In this document: positions 7,080 through 14,480 of the stretch, one piece after another
Layout: every line of letters begins with the position of its first letter
Numbering within the stretch: position 1 is the stretch's first letter
NCBI GenBank assembly: GCA_021648185.1
Contig: JAKITH010000006.1
Coordinates: 1-20,265, forward strand
Reading direction: 5' to 3'
From: Thiomicrorhabdus sp.
GTDB lineage: Bacteria; Pseudomonadota; Gammaproteobacteria; Thiomicrospirales; Thiomicrospiraceae
Length of the DNA stretch: 20,265 nucleotides
Notes under the pieces: model-generated
What the model was told of the DNA's origin: nothing
Database searches by the model: none
What the model saw: only the letters and a program-made list of their open reading frames with translations
Position numbers and translations under genes: made by a program

Positions 7080-8300
7080 ATGCAAAACCATGTTTTCTTA
7101 AATAAACAACCCATTCTGGATGCCAATAAAGAGCTATATGCTTATCAGTTAACCATGGAGTCTTTAGCCGAAGAGGGCGTTGAGTTTTCTGAGTGGGAAG
7201 TATTGGCAAAAGGATTTTATGCGGATTTAGAAGAGAACGTTGGCGTTGAGAATATTACGGCAGGAAAACCCGTTTTTTATCGTGCTCCTCATTCGTTATT
7301 AAGGCTTGAATTACTACCAAAGTTGGATTGTTTAAGCAGCTTAACGGTTGAAGTTGATGCTGATGTATTAACCGACGTAGACGCGTTAAATACCTTAAAA
7401 GAACTTAAAAAATCTAAGGTCTCCATTGCCATTGCGGACTTTAAACCGAGTGAGGCGTGTACTAAGTTATTAAGCATTGCCAATGTGGTTAAGCTGAACA
7501 CCAAAGATTTTTCGCCGGATGATATTGCTACAGAAGTGGCGGCGTTAAAGGCGCAACAAAAGACGGTGGTGATTACTGGCGTTGAAACGGATGCGCAGTT
7601 TGATCAATACCAAGCCTCGGGTGCAGATTATTATCAAGGTTTTTTCTTTGTTAACCCCGTTTTTTCATCTAAAAAAGAGCTCTCTAATAATAAACTATCT
7701 GTATTGAAATTATTGGCGGAAGTCAATGATCCTGATATCAGTTTTGACCAGCTTGCCGAAACCATTGGTGTGGATGTTGGTATGACGTATAAGCTGTTAG
7801 GAGCGATTAATCATCCTAAGAATGGCATTCCTAAACGAGTTGAAACGCTGAAAGAAGCGGTAAACTATATGGGCTTAAAGCGCCTTAAGTTTTGGGTGAA
7901 CATGATGATGATGTCCTCTATGGAGGACGTGCCAGATGAGTTATTGGTGGTGGCGTTGGTTCGTGCTAAGTTTTTAGAAGGCATGGCTGAAAAATTAGGA
8001 CACCCTGAAGCCAAAGATACCTACTTTATGGCGGGACTGTTTTCGACACTGAATTCATTTCTTAAAATCCCCATGTCAGATGTGGTTGAGCAACTGCCAC
8101 TGCCAGAGGATGTTAAGTCTGCATTAATTGACCAGTCAGGGGACATGGGGAGCGTTATTTGGGTGATTCGTTCGCTAGAGCAAGGCAATACCCGCTTGAG
8201 TATTCCTGGACGCGAACAGATTGATATGATGATTATTTCCAGTGTCTATATGGCGGCAAATGGTTGGGCGTATAAAACCATTGCAAGTTTGCGCACTTAA
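7080..8300 (+). CDS. Degenerate EAL plus HDOD domain signalling protein
   Basis: A 406-residue YuxH-type protein. The N-terminal half has EAL-fold landmarks: FLNKQPILDANKELYAYQL at the start, GVET (167-170) and the terminal YYQGFFFVNP with Q186-G187. The EAL signature glutamate near the first strand is absent (YAYQLTM), so phosphodiesterase activity is unlikely and a ligand-binding or scaffold role is inferred. From about residue 200 an HDOD domain follows (LSVLKLLAEVNDPDISFDQLAETIGVD..., then TLKEAVNYMGLKRLKFWV). AAAGGATG precedes the ATG. The 210-bp upstream gap is AT-rich and carries a 12-bp palindrome, AAATACGTATTT (6982-6993). I see no firm promoter there; a weak TTTTGA-17-TATAGT pair is possible. 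Confidence 0.88.
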   Translation: MQNHVFLNKQPILDANKELYAYQLTMESLAEEGVEFSEWEVLAKGFYADLEENVGVENITAGKPVFYRAPHSLLRLELLPKLDCLSSLTVEVDADVLTDVDALNTLKELKKSKVSIAIADFKPSEACTKLLSIANVVKLNTKDFSPDDIATEVAALKAQQKTVVITGVETDAQFDQYQASGADYYQGFFFVNPVFSSKKELSNNKLSVLKLLAEVNDPDISFDQLAETIGVDVGMTYKLLGAINHPKNGIPKRVETLKEAVNYMGLKRLKFWVNMMMMSSMEDVPDELLVVALVRAKFLEGMAEKLGHPEAKDTYFMAGLFSTLNSFLKIPMSDVVEQLPLPEDVKSALIDQSGDMGSVIWVIRSLEQGNTRLSIPGREQIDMMIISSVYMAANGWAYKTIASLRT

Positions 8301-8303
8301 TGC

Positions 8304-8464
8304 TATACCCAAACTACTTGAAAATGCAGTTTTTTGAGCCCGTCTGAAACCACAATACTGCGTTGCATTTTTTAAGAATAGCCAGCTATTCTCTGCAATA
8401 TGCGCCTTGTCTTGTAATCTCAGCCAGACTCAAAAACTCCGCATTTTCAAGTAATTTGGGTATA
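8304..8464. repeat. 161-bp palindromic repeat, family A copy 1 (MITE-like)
   Basis: Begins TATACCCAAACTACTTG and ends in the near-complement CAAGTAATTTGGGTATA. The two halves pair almost throughout, down to a central GAATAGC-CA-GCTATTC hairpin (8376-8391). A second copy lies at 17172-17333 in the same orientation by sequence comparison. It carries no transposase and no plausible ORF. It sits between the convergent EAL-HDOD and fbpC genes, where a long hairpin could end transcription from both sides. From memory its ends resemble palindromic repeats scattered in marine gammaproteobacteria such as Vibrio; this is unverified. Confidence 0.88.
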
Positions 8465-8506
8465 TTCTATTGTTAACCCTAATTCATTTTTTATTTTATC
8501 TTCGGT

Positions 8507-9571
8507 TTAAGGTGAAGGGGGGGTTGCTTTTTGCAATGGAAACACCACCGCATGATCCATTTCCAGCTTGACTCCAATTTTTGAACCAATGGCATGGTCG
8601 TGATGTGATTGGCTCATGCACAGCACGTGTTCGCCGCTGTCGAGTTTTAAGGTGAATAAAAAATGTGATCCTCTAAAGACTCGATTCACCACTTCTAATT
8701 GCCATTCACTGTCATCGTGATGAATAATGTCGTCGGGTCGGACTAAGACCGATACTTTTTCATCGGGTTCAAAATCGTCACATACATTGGCTTTTAAATT
8801 TCCTAATGCGGTATGGACTCGGCTACAACTGCACACCTCACCTTTAATTAAAACCCCTTGCCCAATAAAATCGGCCACAAATGGATGGTTGGGTTCATGG
8901 TATAAATTATACGCTGTATCCCATTGCAATAAGGTACCTGCGTTCATTACGCCTACAGAATCGGCAATGGCAAAGGCTTCGTTTTGGTTGTGCGTGACCA
9001 TTAAGGCGGTAATGCCTTCGGTTTTTAAAATACAGCGTACCTGTCTGGCGAGGTTTTCTCGTAGCTCCACATCCAGTCCAGAAAAGGGTTCGTCCATGAG
9101 CAGTATTTGCGGTTTGGGTGCCAGTGCGCGTGCTAAGGCCACACGTTGTTGTTGTCCGCCCGAGAGTTCATGGGGATAGCGCTTCTCTTTACCAGCTAAA
9201 TCAACGAGCTCTAATAAGTCTTTAATACGTGATTTCTGCTCTTTTTTGCTAAAGCTTTCAATACCAAAACGAATGTTATCTGCAACATTAAGGTGCGGAA
9301 ACAGCGCGTAATCTTGAAAAACCATCCCCACCTTGCGGGATTCGGTGGCAACATGCATGGTATTTGAAGAGACCTCTTGCTCCCCTAAATAAATACTCCC
9401 CTGTGTAATGGGTTGTAAACCGGCAATGGTTCGCAAGAGTGTGGTTTTTCCACAGCCACTGGGGCCTAATAAACAGCCAATTTCGCCCGCTTTTAAATGC
9501 AGAGAGATGTCGTTTAAAATAACACTGTTTTGATGGCGACTTTCAATTTGGGTTACTTGCAGTTCACGCAT
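8507..9571 (-). CDS. fbpC: Ferric iron ABC transporter ATP-binding protein
   Basis: Energises iron(III) import with FbpA and FbpB at the inner membrane. Counting from ATG at 9571 (354 residues): Walker A GPSGCGKT (36-43), Q-loop Q86, signature LSGGQ (136-140), Walker B ILLMDE (156-161), H-loop in VTHNQNEA, then a C-terminal TOBE-like domain of about 120 residues, as in the FbpC/PotA group. The domain contains an unusual CSC pair and a third cysteine. The ATG overlaps the fbpB stop by 8 nt and has GGAAAA upstream; an in-frame TTG at 9583 would add four residues. The last codons contain a C7 run (coding-strand ACCCCCCCTTC), so slippage there would change only the tail. Iron specificity follows from the neighbouring binding protein. 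Confidence 0.92.
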   Translation of the reverse strand: MRELQVTQIESRHQNSVILNDISLHLKAGEIGCLLGPSGCGKTTLLRTIAGLQPITQGSIYLGEQEVSSNTMHVATESRKVGMVFQDYALFPHLNVADNIRFGIESFSKKEQKSRIKDLLELVDLAGKEKRYPHELSGGQQQRVALARALAPKPQILLMDEPFSGLDVELRENLARQVRCILKTEGITALMVTHNQNEAFAIADSVGVMNAGTLLQWDTAYNLYHEPNHPFVADFIGQGVLIKGEVCSCSRVHTALGNLKANVCDDFEPDEKVSVLVRPDDIIHHDDSEWQLEVVNRVFRGSHFLFTLKLDSGEHVLCMSQSHHDHAIGSKIGVKLEMDHAVVFPLQKATPPSP

Positions 9572-11192
9572 GGCGTTTTCCAATCAGTTTACTCAAAATA
9601 ATCACAGGAATCAGACCCGTGATGACAATTAATAGGGCGGGCAATCCCGCGTCAGCGAGTCGTTCATCGGCGGCCATTTCATAGGCTCTAACCGACAGCG
9701 TATTAAAGTTAAAGGGTCTGAGTATTAAGGTGGTCGGCAGTTCTTTTAAAACCTCTACAAATACTAAAATAAAGGCGGTGATGAGGCTACTGCTGAGTAA
9801 AGGAATGTGAATACGCTTTAAAATGGTCCAGTTATTGGCGCCCAATGTTTTGGCCGACTCATCCATGCTGGGTTTGATTTGAGATAACCCTGAGCCAATG
9901 CTTTGCAGTGCGACGGATAAAAAACGGAAGCAGTAGGCAAAGACTAAGGCAAATAAAGTACCAGAGAGGAGTAGCCCAGTTGATATATTAAGGTGTTCGC
10001 GTGACCAACTGTCGAGCGTGTTATCAAACCAAGCAAAAGGAATAATGACGGCAACGGCAATGACTGTGCCGGGGATGGCGTACCCTAAGCCTGCTATTCG
10101 AACGGCATTGTCGGTAATTGGGTTGTTTTGAACGCGTTTTACGTAAAGAAACAGCAACGCAATGGTGATGGTAATGAATGCGGTCACAAACGCTAAGCTA
10201 AAGCTGTTCCATACCAAGTTTAAGAATTCGGCATTGAGCTGTGTGCTTGCCACATTGATTGACCAGTCCAGAAGTTGGAGTGCGGGGATGATAAACCCAA
10301 ATAGGATGGGCAGCAGACAAATTAAAAAGGCAATGGCACCTCGTGTTCCCGTTAAGGTTGGAAGGGTCTTGGCGAGGGGGGCATTGTTGCCCGTAAAGTA
10401 TTTTGCTTGTTTGCGTGACCAAAATTCGACCATCATTAAAATGGTCACAAAGACAAGCAGTAAAATAGAGAGTTGAGCGGTGGTGGTGGTGTCACCAAAT
10501 CCTGTCCAAGTACGGTAAATTCCTGTGGTAAAGGTGGGCACGCCAAAATATTGTACGGTACCAAAGTCCGCCAAGGTTTCCATAAGCGCTAAAGTTAAGC
10601 CGGCAATAATGGCGGGGCGAGCAATGGGAAGAGCCACTTTAAAAAACGTTTTATAGGGGCCTGCTCCTAAGGTTCGGCTGGCGTGCATTACGCTTTGGCT
10701 TTGGTTGGCAAATGAGGTGCGAGCCAGCAAGTAAACATAAGGGTATAGCACCAAAGAGAACATCACAATGGCGCCACCCAAAGAGCGAATTTCTGGAAAC
10801 CAAGCATTCACGGTTTGGGTGTCAAATACGGTGCGCAGTGCGGTTTGTACCACGCCTTCAAATTCCAATAATCCCGTGTAGGTGTAAGCAATAATATAGG
10901 CGGGTATCGCCATGGGAAGAAGCAATGCCCAGTGCAAAACAGATTTACCAAAAAACTGATATTGACTGATAAACCAAGCACTGGGAATGCCTAAGAGCAG
11001 CGTGCCAATGGTGACGCCCAGCATGAGCCATAATGAGTTAATAATGTATTCTGGTAGCAGGGTATCGCTTAAGTGCGTCCAGTTATCATTCGTCGGCTCA
11101 AACACAAAACTGACCAGAACCCAAAGAGGAACGGTCAGCAATAGAGCGGCAATGGCGGTCAAAATGGACCAGCGATTGAGGTATTTGATCAT
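9564..11192 (-). CDS. fbpB: Ferric iron ABC transporter permease (fused two-domain)
   Basis: A 542-residue inner-membrane protein with two repeated ABC permease halves, about 12 predicted membrane segments in total. Each half has the EAA-type coupling loop: ASRTLGAGPYKTFFKVALPIARPAI in the first and SAKTLGANNWTILKRIHIPLL in the second; both contact the ATPase. This fused layout is normal for FbpB/SfuB iron(III) permeases. It lies 30 nt downstream of fbpA and overlaps fbpC by 8 nt, so the three are one operon. The start ATG gives MIKYLNRWSILTAIAALLL, a first membrane helix with a basic cytoplasmic lead. Confidence 0.93.
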   Translation of the reverse strand: MIKYLNRWSILTAIAALLLTVPLWVLVSFVFEPTNDNWTHLSDTLLPEYIINSLWLMLGVTIGTLLLGIPSAWFISQYQFFGKSVLHWALLLPMAIPAYIIAYTYTGLLEFEGVVQTALRTVFDTQTVNAWFPEIRSLGGAIVMFSLVLYPYVYLLARTSFANQSQSVMHASRTLGAGPYKTFFKVALPIARPAIIAGLTLALMETLADFGTVQYFGVPTFTTGIYRTWTGFGDTTTTAQLSILLLVFVTILMMVEFWSRKQAKYFTGNNAPLAKTLPTLTGTRGAIAFLICLLPILFGFIIPALQLLDWSINVASTQLNAEFLNLVWNSFSLAFVTAFITITIALLFLYVKRVQNNPITDNAVRIAGLGYAIPGTVIAVAVIIPFAWFDNTLDSWSREHLNISTGLLLSGTLFALVFAYCFRFLSVALQSIGSGLSQIKPSMDESAKTLGANNWTILKRIHIPLLSSSLITAFILVFVEVLKELPTTLILRPFNFNTLSVRAYEMAADERLADAGLPALLIVITGLIPVIILSKLIGKRHA

Positions 11193-11222
11193 GAGGGTGC
11201 TTGGTTCAAACGGTTTACCAAT

Positions 11223-12248
11223 TTATCTCCAGCCCGCACGATCCATTATACGAATGGCTTGGGTGTTTAAGTTTCCTAATTGGGTTAGGTTAAGCGCATC
11301 GCTGTGAAATTTACCCCAGTTTTTTAAGGTATCGCTCCAAGGTGCATCGGCAATCACTGGGTATTCATTATTGGTTTTGGCGTACCACGTTTGAGCATCT
11401 TTCGAGAGTAGATACTCAATAAGCTTAATGGCATTGTCCCTGTTTTTAGCCGCTTTGGTCACGGCAATGCCGCTGACATTGATGTGTGCACCACGATCCG
11501 ATTGATTTGGCCAAAATACGCCCACCTGTTGTGCGGCTTTAACCTGTTTAGGGTCGTTGCTGTTAAGCATTTGCCCCAAATAATAGGTGTTAACCAAGGC
11601 AATGTCGCACTGGCCAGCGGCGACGGCTTTAATTTGATCGCGATCACCGCCTTTGGGTTTACGCGCCATATTGTTTACTAAGCCTTTCACCCAAGCTTCC
11701 GTCTCTTTTTCACCCTTATGCGCAATCATCGAGGCCACAAGCGATTGATTGTAAATGTTATTGGAAGAGCGCACACAAATACGTTTTTTCCACTTAGGGG
11801 AGACTAATGCTTCGTAAGTACTGAGTTCAGCAGGCGTTACGCGATCTTTTGCATAGACAATCATGCGTGAACGAGTGGTTAAGCCTACCCAATACCCATC
11901 GGCATCGCGTAAATGTTCAGGCACCAAATTTTTCATGGTTGCATTTAAGCTCGGTTGCAATACACCCGCTTCTTTAGCACGATACAAGCGCCCAGCATCG
12001 GTGGTAATTAAAATGTCGGCAGGGGTATTTATCCCTTCGGACTCTAAACGTTTTAAAAGTGCATCGGCTTTACTGGTGATGAGGTTTACTTTAATGCCTG
12101 TTAGTTGGGTAAAGTCGGTTAACAGCGGTTTGATGAGCTGTTCTTTACGGGCAGAATAAACGTTGACCTCTTCAATATCGGCGTAGACAGGAAAGCTGAA
12201 GACACCCACTAACAGAGAGACTAAGGCTGTTTTTAGATAAATTTTCAT
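11223..12248 (-). CDS. fbpA: Periplasmic ferric iron-binding protein
   Basis: Captures Fe3+ in the periplasm and delivers it to FbpB. Signal peptide 1-23 (ends FPVYA, then DIEEVNVYSAR). The mature start VNVYSARKEQL is the family opening. The paired tyrosines Y222-Y223 in ALVNTYYLGQM are the iron-ligand tyrosines of FbpA/FutA proteins, preceded by GQCDIALVNTYY; Y31 and R34 lie where FutA-type proteins add further contacts. Length 341 is typical. It is first in the fbpABC operon, directly downstream of a Fur-box promoter. Substrate could in principle be another metal or a thiamine-like ligand, but the YY pair and the Fur box agree on iron. Confidence 0.94.
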   Translation of the reverse strand: MKIYLKTALVSLLVGVFSFPVYADIEEVNVYSARKEQLIKPLLTDFTQLTGIKVNLITSKADALLKRLESEGINTPADILITTDAGRLYRAKEAGVLQPSLNATMKNLVPEHLRDADGYWVGLTTRSRMIVYAKDRVTPAELSTYEALVSPKWKKRICVRSSNNIYNQSLVASMIAHKGEKETEAWVKGLVNNMARKPKGGDRDQIKAVAAGQCDIALVNTYYLGQMLNSNDPKQVKAAQQVGVFWPNQSDRGAHINVSGIAVTKAAKNRDNAIKLIEYLLSKDAQTWYAKTNNEYPVIADAPWSDTLKNWGKFHSDALNLTQLGNLNTQAIRIMDRAGWR

Positions 12249-12293
12249 GACATAACACCTTTACTTTAAACCGTTGTATTTTGTATGGAAATT

Positions 12294-12322
12294 ATTTTAA
12301 TACAAATGATAACAGTTATCAA
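12294..12322 (-). promoter_or_regulatory. fbpA promoter with overlapping Fur box
   Basis: Read on the minus strand: -35 TTGATA (12317-12322), a 17-bp spacer, and -10 TAAAAT (12294-12299). Overlapping the -35 and the spacer is TGATAACTGTTATCA (12307-12321), a perfect 7-1-7 inverted repeat differing from the 7-1-7 Fur consensus TGATAATnATTATCA at only one symmetric pair. Iron-replete Fur would block RNA polymerase here, derepressing fbpABC when iron is scarce. The expected transcription start leaves a leader of about 40 nt before the fbpA ATG. Confidence 0.85.
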
Positions 12323-12351
12323 TTAGATTTGTGTTTTATTCAACGGAATAA

Positions 12352-12361
12352 GGGGGGGGGG
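12352..12361 (+). repeat. G10 homopolymer followed by AGAAAA
   Basis: The longest G run in the window, between the diguanylate cyclase stop and the fbpA promoter. Followed by AGAAAATTTT, so on the transcribed minus strand it reads TTTTCTCCCCCCCCCC. The same G-run/AGAAAA arrangement occurs at 2058-2071 and 17742-17756. No hairpin is obvious here. Confidence 0.7.
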
Positions 12362-12379
12362 AGAAAATTTTAAATGGTC

Positions 12380-13591
12380 TCATTTTGCTACTTGAACTTG
12401 ATTACGACCTTGCTTTTTTGCGTTATAGAGTGCGGTATCGGCTAGATTAATCAGTTTTTCAAAAGAGATAACGGCATGCTTTTCACTGGTGGTTGCTATC
12501 CCTAAGCTGATGGTTACCATTTGGTAGGGAAGAGCACTTTCATTGGGTATGTGCAAGTACTCTACTTCTTGGCGAATAATTTCTGCAAAATGCTTGGCAC
12601 CTTGCAGGTCGGTTTCAGGTAGAAGAATAATAAATTCTTCCCCCCCGTATCGTGCACAAAAATCAACGGGACGGTGCAGGGTGTGGTGTATCAGTTGTGC
12701 AATTTGGCGTAAACATTGATCCCCTGCTTGGTGACCGTAAGTATCGTTAAAGAGTTTAAAATGGTCAATATCACACATAATCACTGAAAGAGGCTGCTTA
12801 TCCCGCTGATGGCGTTTAAATTCGGTGATGATTCGTTCTGAAAAAACACGACGATTGGGTATGCCTGTTAGCTCATCAATGGTGGCTTGTTTTTGAATAA
12901 TGCGGTAAGCAACGGTTAATTTTCGATAGACGATAAACAGTGCAATCAGTCCTGCAACACCAATGAGTATGTGGCCAAATAACAGTGCGATGACAGGGTT
13001 TTTCATAATATAAGAGGAGGTGATGCTGATACCGCCTCCAATATTATGACGTAATAAATCTTGACGTTGATGACAGTTAAAACAGGTTTCATCTAAATAA
13101 ATGGGTGCCATATAAAAATAATATTGTTGGCCGTTTTCAGTAATAAACAGGCCTTTTTCGGTGAGTCCTTCTTGAAATTCTTTTAATAAAGCCGCTTCTC
13201 GGGCGGTAGGCTGATTGTCTGGATTAATTGGGTTTAAGTTCGTAAAGTGAAAGTTAACCCCATTTTGTTTAAGGGCAATGTCAGCAATTTGCTGAATCAT
13301 ATAGGCGGGGTTTACTTGGGTTAAGGTCAGTTGTTCATTAATTTTCAAGTCTCTATTTGGGTCGTTAATATAAGGATTTGGAGGGGTTTCTGAAGTAATG
13401 GGGACATAGACTGCCGTGTGTTGGGTATTCCAAAGGCGGGTAATATTGATGTATTCAAAAAAAGTTTTAGCCGATTCAAAGGCGACTCTCTCTCGTTCTT
13501 TGCTGGCCGCATGATAGTTCCATACAAAAGAGAGTGAGATGAGTGATATCCAAATTAATGCAGCAAAGAGAGTAATTTGTTTGATTTTCAT
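12380..13591 (-). CDS. Diguanylate cyclase with periplasmic c-type heme sensor (DUF3365)
   Basis: Makes c-di-GMP from two GTP. Architecture: membrane helix 1 at about 6-25; periplasmic domain about 28-198 of the DUF3365 (Tll0287-like) type; membrane helix 2 about 199-222; GGDEF domain about 235-400. The sensor ends with C170-FN-C173-H174, a CxxCH covalent heme site, so redox or ligand sensing is inferred. The cyclase signature GGEEF (316-320) is intact, as are DELTGIPNRR, CDIDHFKLFND and an inhibitory I-site RPVD (307-310) five residues before GGEEF. It should therefore be active and product-inhibited. The AAGG of a G8 tract just before the ATG supplies the ribosome-binding site. It is transcribed towards the Fur-controlled fbpABC operon. 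Confidence 0.93.
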   Translation of the reverse strand: MKIKQITLFAALIWISLISLSFVWNYHAASKERERVAFESAKTFFEYINITRLWNTQHTAVYVPITSETPPNPYINDPNRDLKINEQLTLTQVNPAYMIQQIADIALKQNGVNFHFTNLNPINPDNQPTAREAALLKEFQEGLTEKGLFITENGQQYYFYMAPIYLDETCFNCHQRQDLLRHNIGGGISITSSYIMKNPVIALLFGHILIGVAGLIALFIVYRKLTVAYRIIQKQATIDELTGIPNRRVFSERIITEFKRHQRDKQPLSVIMCDIDHFKLFNDTYGHQAGDQCLRQIAQLIHHTLHRPVDFCARYGGEEFIILLPETDLQGAKHFAEIIRQEVEYLHIPNESALPYQMVTISLGIATTSEKHAVISFEKLINLADTALYNAKKQGRNQVQVAK

Positions 13592-13593
13592 GA

Positions 13594-13601
13594 CCCCCCC
13601 C
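13594..13601 (-). promoter_or_regulatory. G8 tract at the ribosome-binding site of the diguanylate cyclase
   Basis: On the minus strand AAGGGGGGGGTC immediately precedes the ATG at 13591. The AAGGGG part is the only Shine-Dalgarno-like sequence, so tract length sets the spacing to the start codon. It parallels the G8 tract in front of the PilZ-like gene at 6034-6041. Confidence 0.55.
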
Positions 13602-13693
13602 TTGTTTAATTAGAGATTCAATAATCTCATATTTGAGAGAGATTGTATATTTTTAAGTTGTATAAATACGTACCATTCTGGGTAGTAAGAGGG

Positions 13694-14119
13694 CTAATAT
13701 TGTGTGTGATAAGGCTCAATCATTTCGGTGGGAATGTCGGTTGACTTGTAATCGTTTAGGTCAATACAGATCCACAGGCTTTTGGCTGTAAAAACGGTTT
13801 TTTGGTCTATTTCTCGAATTATTTGAAAATAACGGTATCGTTTTTTAGCTCCAACTGGAGCGCTTACCCAAGTACCAATGTGCAGTTTTTCATCCAAATA
13901 ACAACCTCGTAAAAAATTCATCTCATGTCGCGCGATGGCCATTACTTTTTTCAGTTTTTTGATCAGAGTTTCATCAATATTTACCGACAAACTGTGTTGC
14001 CAAGCCACATCTTCCATCCATTGTAAGTAAACCTTGTTATTAACATGGTTGAGGTGGTCAATTTCATCTTGAGTAACCAGGTGCTCTACAATAAAAGGGG
14101 ACGGGTGTTTCCAGTGCAT
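13694..14119 (-). CDS. Hotdog-fold acyl-CoA thioesterase (YbgC/4HBT-like)
   Basis: A 141-residue single hotdog domain. The motif DEIDHLNHVNNKVYLQWMEDVAW (18-40) corresponds to the conserved D-x-x-GHVNNxxYxxWxE region of 4-hydroxybenzoyl-CoA-type thioesterases, with D21 in the catalytic position, and the strand pattern MNFLRGCYLDEKLHIGTWV continues the fold. Likely hydrolyses acyl-CoA or similar thioesters; the substrate cannot be told from sequence. No signal peptide, so cytosolic. It is upstream of the diguanylate cyclase on the same strand with a 102-bp gap that contains alternative short hairpins, so common transcription is possible but unproven. GGAACACGCT precedes the ATG, a weak ribosome-binding site. 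Confidence 0.85.
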   Translation of the reverse strand: MHWKHPSPFIVEHLVTQDEIDHLNHVNNKVYLQWMEDVAWQHSLSVNIDETLIKKLKKVMAIARHEMNFLRGCYLDEKLHIGTWVSAPVGAKKRYRYFQIIREIDQKTVFTAKSLWICIDLNDYKSTDIPTEMIEPYHTQY

Positions 14120-14228
14120 AGCGTGTTCCTTTGTGAGGCGCTTATGAAGTCTTTATTTTTGCCGATGGCTTAAAAAATTGACCGGATTATACTGAATTTT
14201 AAAGTCAAATAGGGTGCTCTTTAATTAA

Positions 14229-14395
14229 TACCCAAATTCCCAGATAGAAAACACGTTTATAGCACAAGTCCTTGACGTACCTAGCAAATTTAAAAAAGGA
14301 CGCATCACCAATAAGGTGACTTTGTCTTTTTTGAATTCACTATGCACATCAATTACTTGCACTTTAATTCGTGTTTCTATCTGGGGATTCGGGTA
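14229..14395. repeat. 167-bp palindromic repeat, family B (MITE-like), upstream of aroC
   Basis: Left end TACCCAAATTCCCAGATAGA and right end complementing TACCCGAATCCCCAGATAGA form terminal inverted repeats. The arms keep pairing inward (GCACAAGT with GTGCAAGT, CAAATTTAAAAAAG with TGAATTCAAAAAAG) to a central TCACC-AATAA-GGTGA hairpin (14305-14319). Only one copy is in the window and its interior does not match family A. It lies 86 bp upstream of aroC and fills most of the 361-bp gap between the thioesterase and aroC; the rest of that gap is AT-rich with no firm promoter. A 77-codon minus-strand frame across it is a by-product of the palindrome. A non-autonomous transposable element is the best guess. 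Confidence 0.82.
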
Positions 14396-14480
14396 ATAGA
14401 GGGGCTTGAATGCAGGTGCAATTGCAAGGGTAATTGAGTAAAATGCTCTGATTATCATTTAATTTTAAAGAAGTAGCACT

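Noticed and set aside
8304..8464. CRISPR or insertion-sequence interpretation of the repeats
   Set aside because: No spacers or regular spacing, no transposase or ORF inside; the copies are isolated full-length palindromes nearly 9 kb apart.
10162..11307. Plus-strand frames across the iron permease region
   Set aside because: Antisense shadows of fbpB and fbpA; no ribosome-binding sites, low-complexity composition.
14225..14458. A 77-codon minus-strand frame upstream of aroC
   Set aside because: It runs almost entirely through the family B palindrome, has no ribosome-binding site and no recognisable domain; the open frame is a by-product of the symmetric, AT-rich repeat.
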